Source: JAHOYW01 sp964515915
GTDB taxonomy: Bacteria; Verrucomicrobiota; Lentisphaeria; Victivallales; Victivallaceae
DNA length: 9,423 nucleotides
Reading direction: 5' to 3'
Assembly: GCA_964515915.1 (NCBI GenBank)
Contig: CAZEXM010000112.1
Location: 1-9,423 of the forward strand
A model generated the notes under the pieces. The model ran no database searches. It was given only the letters and a program-made list of their open reading frames with translations, and was not told where the DNA came from. A program made the position numbers and the translations under genes. This document shows positions 1 through 7,071 of the stretch, piece after piece. Within the stretch, counting starts at the first letter, position 1. Each line of letters opens with the position of its first letter.

Positions 1-55
1 CCTGCAAGAAATGCAAGTCTTTAACACTTAGTGTGTTTGGTTCTTGGCGCACCAT
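1..55 (-). CDS. 5' end of an unidentified gene, truncated by the window edge
   Basis: An ATG at 53-55 on the minus strand is preceded by a good ribosome binding site, AAGGAG (61-66), five bases away. The 18 visible codons read MVRQEPNTLSVKDLHFLQ without a stop and run off the left edge. It starts 23 bases after the stop of the regulator gene on the same strand, so the two are probably co-transcribed. The product would then be a likely target of, or partner to, that regulator, for example a sugar-metabolism enzyme. Eighteen residues are too few for a family assignment and I do not recognise them. The strong RBS, correct spacing and operon-like position are the only evidence. Confidence 0.6.
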   Translation of the reverse strand, partial: MVRQEPNTLSVKDLHFLQ

Positions 56-78
56 GATTTCTCCTTTTGTTAAATATT

Positions 79-1212
79 TTACTGTTTACTAACATAAAAA
101 CTGAAATTATTTGCTTTTGGGCCCGGAGATTCTAAAACACAAGCGGAATTAATATTTTTGCCCGCAGCGGTTTTGAGCGATTCACGAACGAAAATCCGGG
201 ACTTCAATTCGTGTTTGACGCCCGGTGATTTACCCTTTTGCAGCATTTCGATAATGTCCCGGCCTATTTGAAAAAACGGAATCGCTACCGCGCTCACCGG
301 CGGGGCCAGTTCGCTCAGGCTCTGCGTATCGCCGAAACTTATTACAGCGATATCATCCGGAACTTTTTGACCTGAACTCCGGAGTATGAGTAAAGTTTGC
401 CGAACCAGTGCCGGCGAGGAAAGCAGCAAAACATCAAAGTTTCTGGAGGCATCCTGTATGGCACTGAAAAAATCATCGACATTACCCGAATAAATTGCTT
501 GTTCAGGAGCAAAATTTATCCCCGCTTTCCGCAGTCCCGCTTTGAAACCTGTATTGAGCGGATGATCCTGAAAATAAGCATCAAAAACATAAGCGATCCG
601 CCTGAATCCGTCAGCAAGCAGGGCCTGAACGGTATCAGCCATTTCTTTGTGAACATCCAAACCTAAGATTGTCCAGTTCGAAAAATATTTCGGATAATTA
701 GTTTCCGTATTTGCTTGAAAGTCACAAAAAACTACTTGGCATCTGCGTTTGCGCAGGAAAGGAAAAATTTCTTTAAACCAGAAACCGCCAACAATAACAA
801 TTGTCTCCGAGTTAAAATCCTCCAATTCGTCCCAGTCGATTTTTTGCGGATTATTAACCCTGGACACCGGCACTCCTTGAATCCGCATATCAGTGAGCCT
901 GGATTTTTCCAGCATTCCAGCCAGAAGCAAACGCATATCATAAGTGCAGTCAAAAAGAAAATAATCAGGACAAGGCAGTAAAACACGAATTGCCTGCTGA
1001 GGAAAATGCGGTGTTTTGACGTAAGTTCCGCTGCCTTTTACGCGGTACAGAAGCCCTTCATTGACCAGTTGATTATTGATTTTATTGGCGGTCATACGGG
1101 AAATATTAAATTCCGCGCACAAAACCGCCTCAGACAAAAAACGATCATCTGTTTTGAGTTCAGCAATCCGCGTCCTAAGCTCTTTTAAGATTTGTTTGCT
1201 GCTTAATTTCAT
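79..1212 (-). CDS. GntR/LacI hybrid (AraR-like) transcriptional regulator
   Basis: A 377-residue DNA-binding regulator. Residues 1-68 form a GntR-type winged helix: 'RFLSEAVLCAEFNISRMTANK' followed by 'EGLLYRVKGSGTYV' matches the family pattern of a recognition helix and then a wing ending in GxGTYV. Residues about 73-350 form a LacI/GalR-type periplasmic-binding-like effector domain, with 'GFRRIAYVFD', a 'GFKAGLRKAG' helix and 'VPDDIAVISFGD', which corresponds to LacI's 'P.DI.VvGfDd' motif. This GntR-LacI architecture is that of AraR, a sugar-responsive repressor. An upstream TTG at 1269 would extend the frame by 19 residues, but that stretch reads through the perfect palindrome at 1231-1244, so ATG at 1212 is preferred; its RBS is weak (GGAT, eight bases upstream). 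The effector is probably a sugar or sugar acid; which one cannot be read here. Autoregulation is likely from the palindrome. Confidence 0.88.
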   Translation of the reverse strand: MKLSSKQILKELRTRIAELKTDDRFLSEAVLCAEFNISRMTANKINNQLVNEGLLYRVKGSGTYVKTPHFPQQAIRVLLPCPDYFLFDCTYDMRLLLAGMLEKSRLTDMRIQGVPVSRVNNPQKIDWDELEDFNSETIVIVGGFWFKEIFPFLRKRRCQVVFCDFQANTETNYPKYFSNWTILGLDVHKEMADTVQALLADGFRRIAYVFDAYFQDHPLNTGFKAGLRKAGINFAPEQAIYSGNVDDFFSAIQDASRNFDVLLLSSPALVRQTLLILRSSGQKVPDDIAVISFGDTQSLSELAPPVSAVAIPFFQIGRDIIEMLQKGKSPGVKHELKSRIFVRESLKTAAGKNINSACVLESPGPKANNFSFYVSKQ

Positions 1213-1230
1213 TTTTTTATATCCATAAAA

Positions 1231-1244
1231 GTTGTATATACAAC
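1231..1244. promoter_or_regulatory. Perfect palindrome, likely operator of the adjacent regulator
   Basis: GTTGTATATACAAC is a perfect 14-bp inverted repeat lying 19-32 bases upstream of the regulator's ATG. The core TTGTANNTACAA matches the AraR operator style known from Bacillus (TTGTACGTACAA), which fits the GntR-type DNA-binding domain of the neighbouring protein. It sits between the divergent regulator and symporter genes, so it could control either, but its position close to the regulator start favours autorepression. The operator role is inferred; the symmetry is seen directly. Confidence 0.65.
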
Positions 1245-1300
1245 TTACTGGAGTAAAAATTATTTTCAAGTCTGTATATTAAAAAAACTATTATTTTAAA

Positions 1301-1354
1301 TGTAGCACAAGCGTCCCGCTTGAAAATATTCACAAGCGGAACACTTGTGCTACA
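1301..1354. repeat. 54-bp palindromic hairpin repeat, copy 1
   Basis: Two 22-base arms (TGTAGCACAAGCGTCCCGCT... and ...GGAACACTTGTGCTACA) surround the loop AAAATATTCA. The arms pair at 20 of 22 positions, with two C-A mismatches. A second copy lies at 2830-2883 beyond the symporter gene, with an identical central stretch from CCCGCTTG to CAAGCGG. This is a REP-like dispersed hairpin element, not a gene. It lies between the regulator's start and the symporter's promoter. Confidence 0.85.
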
Positions 1355-1373
1355 TTGTGAACGTAAAAATGAA

Positions 1374-1401
1374 TTGACATAACTTAAGTTTATGATATTG
1401 T
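1374..1401 (+). promoter_or_regulatory. Predicted promoter of the glutamate symporter gene
   Basis: A consensus -35 TTGACA (1374-1379) is followed after 16 bases by TATTGT (1396-1401), a moderate -10. The spacer contains AACTTAAGTT (1381-1390), a perfect 10-bp palindrome that could be an operator. Transcription would start near 1408, leaving a leader of about 40 bases before the RBS AAGGTGG and ATG 1446. This placement argues against using the earlier in-frame ATG at 1392, which would lie inside the promoter. Prediction by eye only. Confidence 0.5.
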
Positions 1402-1445
1402 TATATGATGTATTAATCGAAAATTTTCAAAAAAGGTGGATATTT

Positions 1446-2825
1446 ATGACTGCGGTTATATCGTTTTGCGGATTGTGCCTGCTGCTGATTACTGGAAAAT
1501 TTTTGCGGGTAAAAATAAAACTTCTGCAAAAACTCTATCTTCCTTCGTCGGTGATTGCCGGTATACTTGGATTAATTATTTTGACCAGTTGTGGGGAATA
1601 TATTCCCCGGGAATGGGTTGCGGGCTGGTCAAAGCTGCCCGGTTTTTTAATTAATATTGTTTTTGCCGGGCTTTTCCTCGGCGTCCAAATACCCGGCATC
1701 AAAAAAGTCTGGAATATTGCCGGCCCGCAGTTGTGTTACGGTCAAATAGTCGCCTGGGGACAATATCTGGTGGGAATCGGCCTGGTTCTTGTGCTGCTTG
1801 GCCCGCTGCTGGGCGTGCCGGATCAATTCGGCGTGATTATTCCGGTCGGTTTCGAAGGCGGACACGGAACCGCGGGCGGACTCTCCCAGGTGTTTACTGA
1901 CCTTGGCTGGAGTGAAGGCACCGATTTGGGATTGGCATCGGCTACTGTGGGCATGGTTTGCGGAATTGTAATCGGCATGTGGCTGATCAACTGGGCCGTA
2001 GGAAAAAGTTACGTGTCAAACATCCGTTCTTTTGACAAACAATCCGCGCACGAACGCAGCGGCATCTATCCGCTTGAGAAACAACCTGCCGCCGGACGCC
2101 AGACGGTCGCTTCAGATTCTATTGACTCGCTGGCGCTTCATATAGCCATAATCGGCATCGCAATACTGATTGGCTATTCGATAAAAATCAGTTTCAGGGA
2201 ACTCAACTATTATATGCCGGCATCAATACAGGAACTTCAAGTCCTGAATAGTTTTCCGCTTTTTCCACTGTGTATGATTGGCGGTTTATTCCTGCAGTTC
2301 ATTCTTAACCGCATCAAAGTCGGGCATATCGTCAATCATGAACAAATGTCGCGTATTGCCGGTACCGCTCTTGATTTTCTGGTTGTCGCCGCTATTGCCT
2401 CAATACGCCTTGATATAATCAGCAACTACTGGATTCCGTTCACGGCATTAGTGCTGGCAGGCGTTATCTGGAATGTATTTTGTGTGCTCTATCTGGCCAG
2501 GCGCCTGCTGCCCAGCGGCAGCTGGTTTGAACAAAGTATCGCCGAACTGGGGCAATCAATGGGAGTAACGGCCACTGGTTTATTGCTTTTGCGCACCGTT
2601 GACCCCGAGGATAAAACCATCGCGCCCGCGGCTTTCGGGTACAAACAATTACTTCACGAACCATTCATGGGCGGCGGGCTTTGGACTTCGCTGGCGATTC
2701 CGCTGGTAATCACCACCGGCGGCCTGACGGTATTGTTAATTAGCGTAACTGCTATAACTTTCTGGCTTATTTTCTGGAAATTCTTCCTGAGCAAGGGCAG
2801 GAAATTCTTCAAGCCGCCCGCGTAA
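1446..2825 (+). CDS. gltS: Sodium:glutamate symporter (GltS/ESS family)
   Basis: A 459-residue inner-membrane carrier of the ESS family (TC 2.A.27), which couples glutamate uptake to sodium entry. The diagnostic re-entrant-loop motif is present in the N-terminal half, FEGGHGTAGG at about 136-145, followed by 'LGLASATVGMVCG'. The matching element in the second half is ELGQSMGVTATG at 367-378, giving the inverted two-fold repeat typical of the fold. About ten or more hydrophobic segments alternate with a polar cytoplasmic-type linker at roughly 187-225. It is longer than E. coli GltS (401 residues), the extra length falling mainly in that linker and the C-terminus. The start at 1446 is chosen for its RBS (AAGGTGGA, 1433-1440); an in-frame ATG at 1392 lies in the promoter. 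It is transcribed divergently from the regulator and flanked by hairpin repeats, so it is probably monocistronic. Confidence 0.87.
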   Translation: MTAVISFCGLCLLLITGKFLRVKIKLLQKLYLPSSVIAGILGLIILTSCGEYIPREWVAGWSKLPGFLINIVFAGLFLGVQIPGIKKVWNIAGPQLCYGQIVAWGQYLVGIGLVLVLLGPLLGVPDQFGVIIPVGFEGGHGTAGGLSQVFTDLGWSEGTDLGLASATVGMVCGIVIGMWLINWAVGKSYVSNIRSFDKQSAHERSGIYPLEKQPAAGRQTVASDSIDSLALHIAIIGIAILIGYSIKISFRELNYYMPASIQELQVLNSFPLFPLCMIGGLFLQFILNRIKVGHIVNHEQMSRIAGTALDFLVVAAIASIRLDIISNYWIPFTALVLAGVIWNVFCVLYLARRLLPSGSWFEQSIAELGQSMGVTATGLLLLRTVDPEDKTIAPAAFGYKQLLHEPFMGGGLWTSLAIPLVITTGGLTVLLISVTAITFWLIFWKFFLSKGRKFFKPPA

Positions 2826-2829
2826 TTAA

Positions 2830-2883
2830 TGCAGCATAAGTGTCCCGCTTGAAAATATTCACAAGCGGGACGCTTATGCTACA
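2830..2883. repeat. 54-bp palindromic hairpin repeat, copy 2
   Basis: The arms TGCAGCATAAGTGTCCCGCT... and ...GGGACGCTTATGCTACA surround the same loop, AAAATATTCA, as copy 1. It starts four bases after the symporter stop and lies between two convergent genes, so it could act as a bidirectional transcription barrier or 3'-end stabiliser, although no T-run follows. Relative to copy 1, the pair read as C (left arm) and G (right arm) in CACAAG/CTTGTG becomes T and A in CATAAG/CTTATG: a compensatory change. Confidence 0.87.
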
Positions 2884-2923
2884 TTCAGATGAACCTCCGA
2901 TGTGAGGATTTCAGGAAGGATTT

Positions 2924-4921
2924 TTATTTCTTTGCATCAATGCTTTGAATTACTGTAAAACCTATATCATCATAAAATTTTCCCTTAAAATCACCGTAAA
3001 ATCCTTGCTCATCCTTCTTATTAAAACCAGCACTGTATATACGATAGCCATTTACTTCAACAGGAGTTTTACCAGCCTTCCCGGAATATTTTTCCCTAGC
3101 ATCAATAAGCAGCAGAGTTATTCTGCCATGTATATATTTTAATGGCTTGCCGCTAAGCATATCTATTGGAACATTCGAGGTAAATTCGGGAACTAAATCA
3201 CTTAATTTTTCGGGCAGCTGGTGATACTTTCGCCGGTATAGTTCTACTCGCAAAGCTGTAATCGCGGCATTTTGTTCATTGCGGATCATCCTAACTTTAT
3301 CCCAAAAACAGCTAAGATTACTTACCGCAACTGTACTGAGAAGTGCATAATCAGGTATATTCTTTTTCATTTTTATTATTATTGATTTTGGAGGCGGTAT
3401 TTGAGATTGAACTATGTGGAATTTTAAAGAATACAAAAGATCGCGGGAGTGCATCCAGTAAGATGGTGCACTTAAAAATTTTCGGGCATGTCGATTGTAT
3501 TTCAAATATTTATCCGCAATTGTTTCAGGAATTACTGAGAAGTGGTTGATGTTCCAAAAACATAGATCGTTGTCTATTTGGTTAAAACATCTTTCGATTG
3601 CATCTATGCTCCAGACGACTTCTCCATACATTGCTTTAGTATATAGTTTTTTCCATATTTTACGGTCAGGTTCGAGTTCTTTTATGATGTTTTGAATTTG
3701 CGCGGCAGTCATTTTGCCACTTTCGATTATTGCCTCCAATGCTCTAAGCCTGATAACTTCAATGGCCATGCCGACTAACATTGAAAGCACAAAACTGTCA
3801 TCTCTGGCATAACTGCGTATTCGTCTCATTTGCTTCAAAAAATGTAAAGCCTGATTAGTATTCCCATGCTTTATCGCATCAATAATTCGTGCGCGGTCAG
3901 TTCTGGCCCAATGGCGTAGTGGATTGAGTTCAGGTAACGATATAGCACAAAGCATCTCATCATAATCCCGGAATGGTTTCGGCATTTTCAAATATTTTTC
4001 ATTTTTTATTGTTCGGTCAAAATCGCTAAAAAATATTTTTTTACTTTTTACCCATGCCGCGAGTTCTGCGTCTAACTTTTTATTGCTGATAAAAGACATG
4101 TAATAACAAGTGAGTTCTTCAGGAATCTCCGGCAGAGCCAATAAATTGGTTTTGTCCTCAGGATCACGCGGTAATATTTTTTCAAATTTCCTGTAATTAG
4201 GCTCCAGCCCGTGATAATACATTTTTTTAAGTTCAGCGCCGGTCAAAGGGTGTCCGTAGATATTTGCCAGTTCTCTTTTTGCGGCGGCAACTTGAGAATC
4301 TATTATCCATGAAGAGCCTGCCATGAAGCCGACTGCGCCAAACAAGATTAAAAGTAAAAATGCAAGGACAAATCCAGCCAGTTTACCCATGGGATATTTC
4401 GCCAGCCTGCAAGCCATTGTTATCAGTAGAATGTAATGAAAAATACCGACAATTCCAGCAACCAGCAGTATCCATTCGGCTCCGGCTTCCGAGAAAAAAA
4501 GTATCGTTAAAGCTATGCAGTCAATAATCGTGCTGATTGTCAGAATAATGCCGTAGCGTTTTGCTATGCCGCCGGATTTTAAACTTGGTTTGCGGTAGAA
4601 ATACAGCATGATGAAAGTACCAATTACCGGCAAAATGATTAAGCCGATACAGTATTTCACCCATTTATATCCGGGTACCGCATATTCGCGCCGGATTTCG
4701 TCCAGAAACATCCAGCTTGCGACATAGGCGTAAACTGTGGAAAGCAAACATAAAACACCATACCCCAGCAAAATAGCGCGTTGCCCCGCGGAAAATACCC
4801 CGATATCCGGCAATATAGTATAGGCTATCGCTATCGCGCCGACAACCGGCACGGCAATCATAGCGGTCATCCCAACCAGTAACGCGGCAAGTTTTGACTT
4901 GAAAAATAATACTCCTCTCAT
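2924..4921 (-). CDS. Unrecognised 665-residue multi-pass membrane protein
   Basis: Function is not recognised. Residues 1-205 contain about six hydrophobic segments (roughly 11-38, 49-73, 88-109, 123-143, 149-170, 179-202). A charged, largely helical soluble region of about 460 residues follows, with several Asp/Arg/Lys-rich helices. The last 115 residues contain 'ALRVELYRRKYHQLPEKLSDLVPEF' (given here only as position 556-580 by its key residues ALR, YRRKY, LPEKL, LVPEF), then 'VPIDMLSGKPLKY' and 'YRIYSAGFNKKDE'. That order (helix, 'LP..L..LVP.f', 'P.D...GkPl.Y', 'Y..ysaG.n..D') resembles the C-terminal tail of many uncharacterised Planctomycete and Lentisphaerota proteins and of pseudopilin-like proteins. 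Its start is ATG 4921 with a weak purine-rich GGGG four bases upstream. It lies 125 bp downstream of the SDR gene on the same strand and is probably a separate unit. Confidence 0.75.
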   Translation of the reverse strand: MRGVLFFKSKLAALLVGMTAMIAVPVVGAIAIAYTILPDIGVFSAGQRAILLGYGVLCLLSTVYAYVASWMFLDEIRREYAVPGYKWVKYCIGLIILPVIGTFIMLYFYRKPSLKSGGIAKRYGIILTISTIIDCIALTILFFSEAGAEWILLVAGIVGIFHYILLITMACRLAKYPMGKLAGFVLAFLLLILFGAVGFMAGSSWIIDSQVAAAKRELANIYGHPLTGAELKKMYYHGLEPNYRKFEKILPRDPEDKTNLLALPEIPEELTCYYMSFISNKKLDAELAAWVKSKKIFFSDFDRTIKNEKYLKMPKPFRDYDEMLCAISLPELNPLRHWARTDRARIIDAIKHGNTNQALHFLKQMRRIRSYARDDSFVLSMLVGMAIEVIRLRALEAIIESGKMTAAQIQNIIKELEPDRKIWKKLYTKAMYGEVVWSIDAIERCFNQIDNDLCFWNINHFSVIPETIADKYLKYNRHARKFLSAPSYWMHSRDLLYSLKFHIVQSQIPPPKSIIIKMKKNIPDYALLSTVAVSNLSCFWDKVRMIRNEQNAAITALRVELYRRKYHQLPEKLSDLVPEFTSNVPIDMLSGKPLKYIHGRITLLLIDAREKYSGKAGKTPVEVNGYRIYSAGFNKKDEQGFYGDFKGKFYDDIGFTVIQSIDAKK

Positions 4922-5046
4922 TTTACCCCATTATATTTTGAGCTCAAATTTATCGTAATTCGTAATTGACTTTCGTTTCACCCAGTCTCAGCCTGGCAAA
5001 GTGGCTTTCGCTCCGCTCACCCTCATTGCAGGCAAAGTCGTAATTT

Positions 5047-6570
5047 TCAATTCAGCATTACCTGCCCGCCGGTAACGGGGATGGCTTGTCCGGTTTCGTA
5101 CTGCTGTTCAACTGTGTACATAATTGCTTTGGCTACATCCGCGGGAAAACAACCCCGGTTCATGGGGATTTTGCTTTCGTAAAAATGTTTTACGTCTTCA
5201 AGCGTTTTAGCACCGGGAACTTTATTGCTTTCGAGATACTGGACGAAAAGCCCTCTTTCCGGATCGCTCCACAGTGGGCCGTCAAAGAAATTACCCGGGC
5301 AAACGCTGTTTACTTTTATATGGTCGTCAACCAGTTCCAGCGCAAAACTTTGCGTCAAGCCAATCGTCCCGAATTTACTTCCGGCGTAAGCGCTGTTCCG
5401 GTTACTGCCGACTAAGCCGCTTTTTGAGTTGACCTGGACAATATCCGTCCAGCCTCCGCCGTGTTTATTTTGGGCCGCCATGACCCGCGCCGCGTATTTG
5501 GCGCAGAGAAAATAGCCGCTGTAATTGATGTCAGTCACAAAATCCCAATCTTTTTTGCTGAGCGTTTTGACCGAACCGGCACGTAAAACCCCGGCGTTGG
5601 CCACCAGTAAATCCAAACCGCCGGTTTTCAATACCAACTCACGGTACATATTCGCGACCGCTTCCTCCGATGAAATATTCACTTCAAGCGCGAAAGCCTG
5701 ATTAGCGCCAAACTGTTCGCAAAGTTTTTCGGCAGCTTGACTGGCGCCGTCAAAATTCATGTCGGCAACAGCCACGACCGCGTCCTCGGCGGCAAGTTCC
5801 CGCGCGATCCCGAAACCAAAGCCCTGCGCTCCGCCGGTAACTATCGCTACTTTTCCGTAAAGCCTGCCCCTGCCGCCGCCGCATTCGGTGCGGGCAGCTT
5901 CAGAAGTTAAATAATTAACTCCGCCGCAGGCCGCACTCAACTGTTCAACCAAAGCTTCAAGTTGAGTCGTTTTCGCAAGTTCCAAAGCGGCGGCGTAATC
6001 AGGTGCGGCACAAAATACAGCTTTGCCCTCCACCGCGACAACTTGCGCTTTACAGTCGTCTTTTATTTTGGAACATTTTACGCGGGATGTCGCGCTGCCG
6101 GCGAACAACGCGCCGCCGGCAATCTTGAACGGCGGCAGGCTGACCACCGTCTGAACCCTGCCGTCCCCGCTCAAAAGCGTTCGTAATTCCGGTGCGGTTC
6201 TGCAAATATAATCCGAATCTTTTTCGCCAAGGGCCAAATCTGTATCAACGCCTTTTGCAATATAATACGCTTTCAGGGCCGCAACGATTCTTTCATTAAC
6301 CGCGCTGATTTTTTCTTCAGTATCAGCGGCAACGATGACACCGTTGTTTTGCAGAAAAATAATTTTCGCTGCTGCATTATTTTCTTTTTTATGAGCTTCA
6401 AGTTCCTGGATAAAGTCTTCTGATTCCACCCACAAGGCATCGGGAAAAAGTTCCTTGCAGACAGCTTTGCCGTTTTTAGCGCAAGCCATACCATTAACCA
6501 AAGCACTTTGATTGTGTACTGACTTCATTTCGTCATAGTCAGTTAATTTTTTAATAAGGTTTAAGGACAT
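5047..6570 (-). CDS. Sorbitol-6-phosphate-dehydrogenase-like SDR with degenerate N-terminal class II aldolase remnant
   Basis: A 507-residue two-part protein. Residues about 237-507 form a complete classical SDR: cofactor motif TGGAQGFG (245-252), D270 at the end of the second strand (NAD+ preference), NAG (325-327), and catalytic S382, Y395, K399 (YAGSK). The tail 'VNSVCPGNFFDGPLW...IPMNRG...TGQAIPVTGGQVM' closely resembles SrlD, which oxidises sorbitol 6-phosphate to fructose 6-phosphate. The N-terminal part resembles the end of a class II aldolase/adducin domain ('IIFLQNNGVIVAADTEEKI', 70-88), as in the RhaD-type aldolase-SDR fusions of about 690 residues. The region that carries the HxH zinc site is missing, and the usual HG of the third ligand reads NG (N76-G77), so aldolase activity is unlikely. 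The start has a clear RBS (GGAGT, 6578-6582, seven bases away). The cytosolic substrate is probably a polyol or polyol phosphate; its identity is inferred. Confidence 0.82.
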   Translation of the reverse strand: MSLNLIKKLTDYDEMKSVHNQSALVNGMACAKNGKAVCKELFPDALWVESEDFIQELEAHKKENNAAAKIIFLQNNGVIVAADTEEKISAVNERIVAALKAYYIAKGVDTDLALGEKDSDYICRTAPELRTLLSGDGRVQTVVSLPPFKIAGGALFAGSATSRVKCSKIKDDCKAQVVAVEGKAVFCAAPDYAAALELAKTTQLEALVEQLSAACGGVNYLTSEAARTECGGGRGRLYGKVAIVTGGAQGFGFGIARELAAEDAVVAVADMNFDGASQAAEKLCEQFGANQAFALEVNISSEEAVANMYRELVLKTGGLDLLVANAGVLRAGSVKTLSKKDWDFVTDINYSGYFLCAKYAARVMAAQNKHGGGWTDIVQVNSKSGLVGSNRNSAYAGSKFGTIGLTQSFALELVDDHIKVNSVCPGNFFDGPLWSDPERGLFVQYLESNKVPGAKTLEDVKHFYESKIPMNRGCFPADVAKAIMYTVEQQYETGQAIPVTGGQVMLN

Positions 6571-7016
6571 TTTAAATACTCCGTTTTATTGTATACCGCT
6601 TAAATGGCTTCAAATCCCCTGATAGCAGTTTATAATTTGGGCGACATTAACATTTTTAAGCTCAAAATTCATTTTTTCGAGCTAAGAAATTATTCTCTGT
6701 GTCAATTAACCTAACATATTTCAGCGAACAATCAATTAGTTTTTTGCATAATTTTTGTCAATCACATTTCCGTTGGGCAATGCCTCACTGAACATTTACT
6801 TCAGGAAAAATTCAGAAACCAATCTTTTTAAGCAGCGGATACTTGAAAAGATCAGGATCAATTTTTTATTTCCCCTCTTTTTCTCCCAGATAAAATATTT
6901 CTTGGCGCCTTTATGAAAAAAACTTTTTTCAGATATTCATCATCCTTCGTTGCCGCGACAGAAAAACTTTCAGCAAAAATATCACAGGCTGGAAAATAGA
7001 TATTTTGAGGAAGATA
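6571..7016. other. AT-rich region with no gene; holds SDR leader and an imperfect hairpin
   Basis: No convincing coding frame is present. The left end is the leader of the SDR gene. Two TTGACA-like -35 boxes occur on the minus strand (rc of TGTCAA near 6703 and 6755), without a good -10 at normal spacing. An inverted repeat at 6656-6685 (TTAAGCTCAAAA and TTTTCGAGCTAA, one-base bulge) could be an operator or RNA hairpin upstream of the SDR gene. A short open frame on the minus strand runs through 6858-7088, but it crosses the tRNA remnant and resembles nothing known, so I do not call it a gene. Confidence 0.5.
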
Positions 7017-7071
7017 TGGTGTGCGAGGAGGGACTCGAACCCTCACCCCGAAGGACCAGATCCTAAATCTG
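7017..7071 (-). pseudogene. tRNA-Leu(UAG) 3' half, truncated in the anticodon stem
   Basis: Reading the minus strand, CAGA-TTTAGGA-TCTG forms an anticodon arm with anticodon TAG. Then come a short class II-style variable arm with a CCTTCGG loop, a perfect T arm (GAGGG TTCGAGT CCCTC), the acceptor 3' strand CTCGCAC, discriminator A and encoded CCA (7017-7019). Everything 5' of about tRNA position 28 is missing: no D arm or acceptor 5' strand (expected GTGCGAG) is found. From 7071 upward the DNA encodes transposase instead. The remnant cannot fold into a functional tRNA. The TAG anticodon, class II variable arm and T arm make leucine secure. Confidence 0.85.

Noticed and set aside
1213..1269. 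A 19-residue N-terminal extension of the regulator from TTG 1269
   Set aside because: It would translate through the operator-like palindrome and precedes the conserved start of the winged helix.
1392..1445. An 18-residue N-terminal extension of the symporter
   Set aside because: The ATG at 1392 overlaps the predicted promoter and lacks an RBS, while ATG 1446 has AAGGTGG.
7005..7071. A protein N-terminus reading MRKIWCARRDSNPHPEGPDPK ahead of the transposase
   Set aside because: It is the antisense of the tRNA-Leu remnant; 'ARRDSNP'-type peptides are a known artefact of translating across tRNA genes. The TTG start has no RBS.
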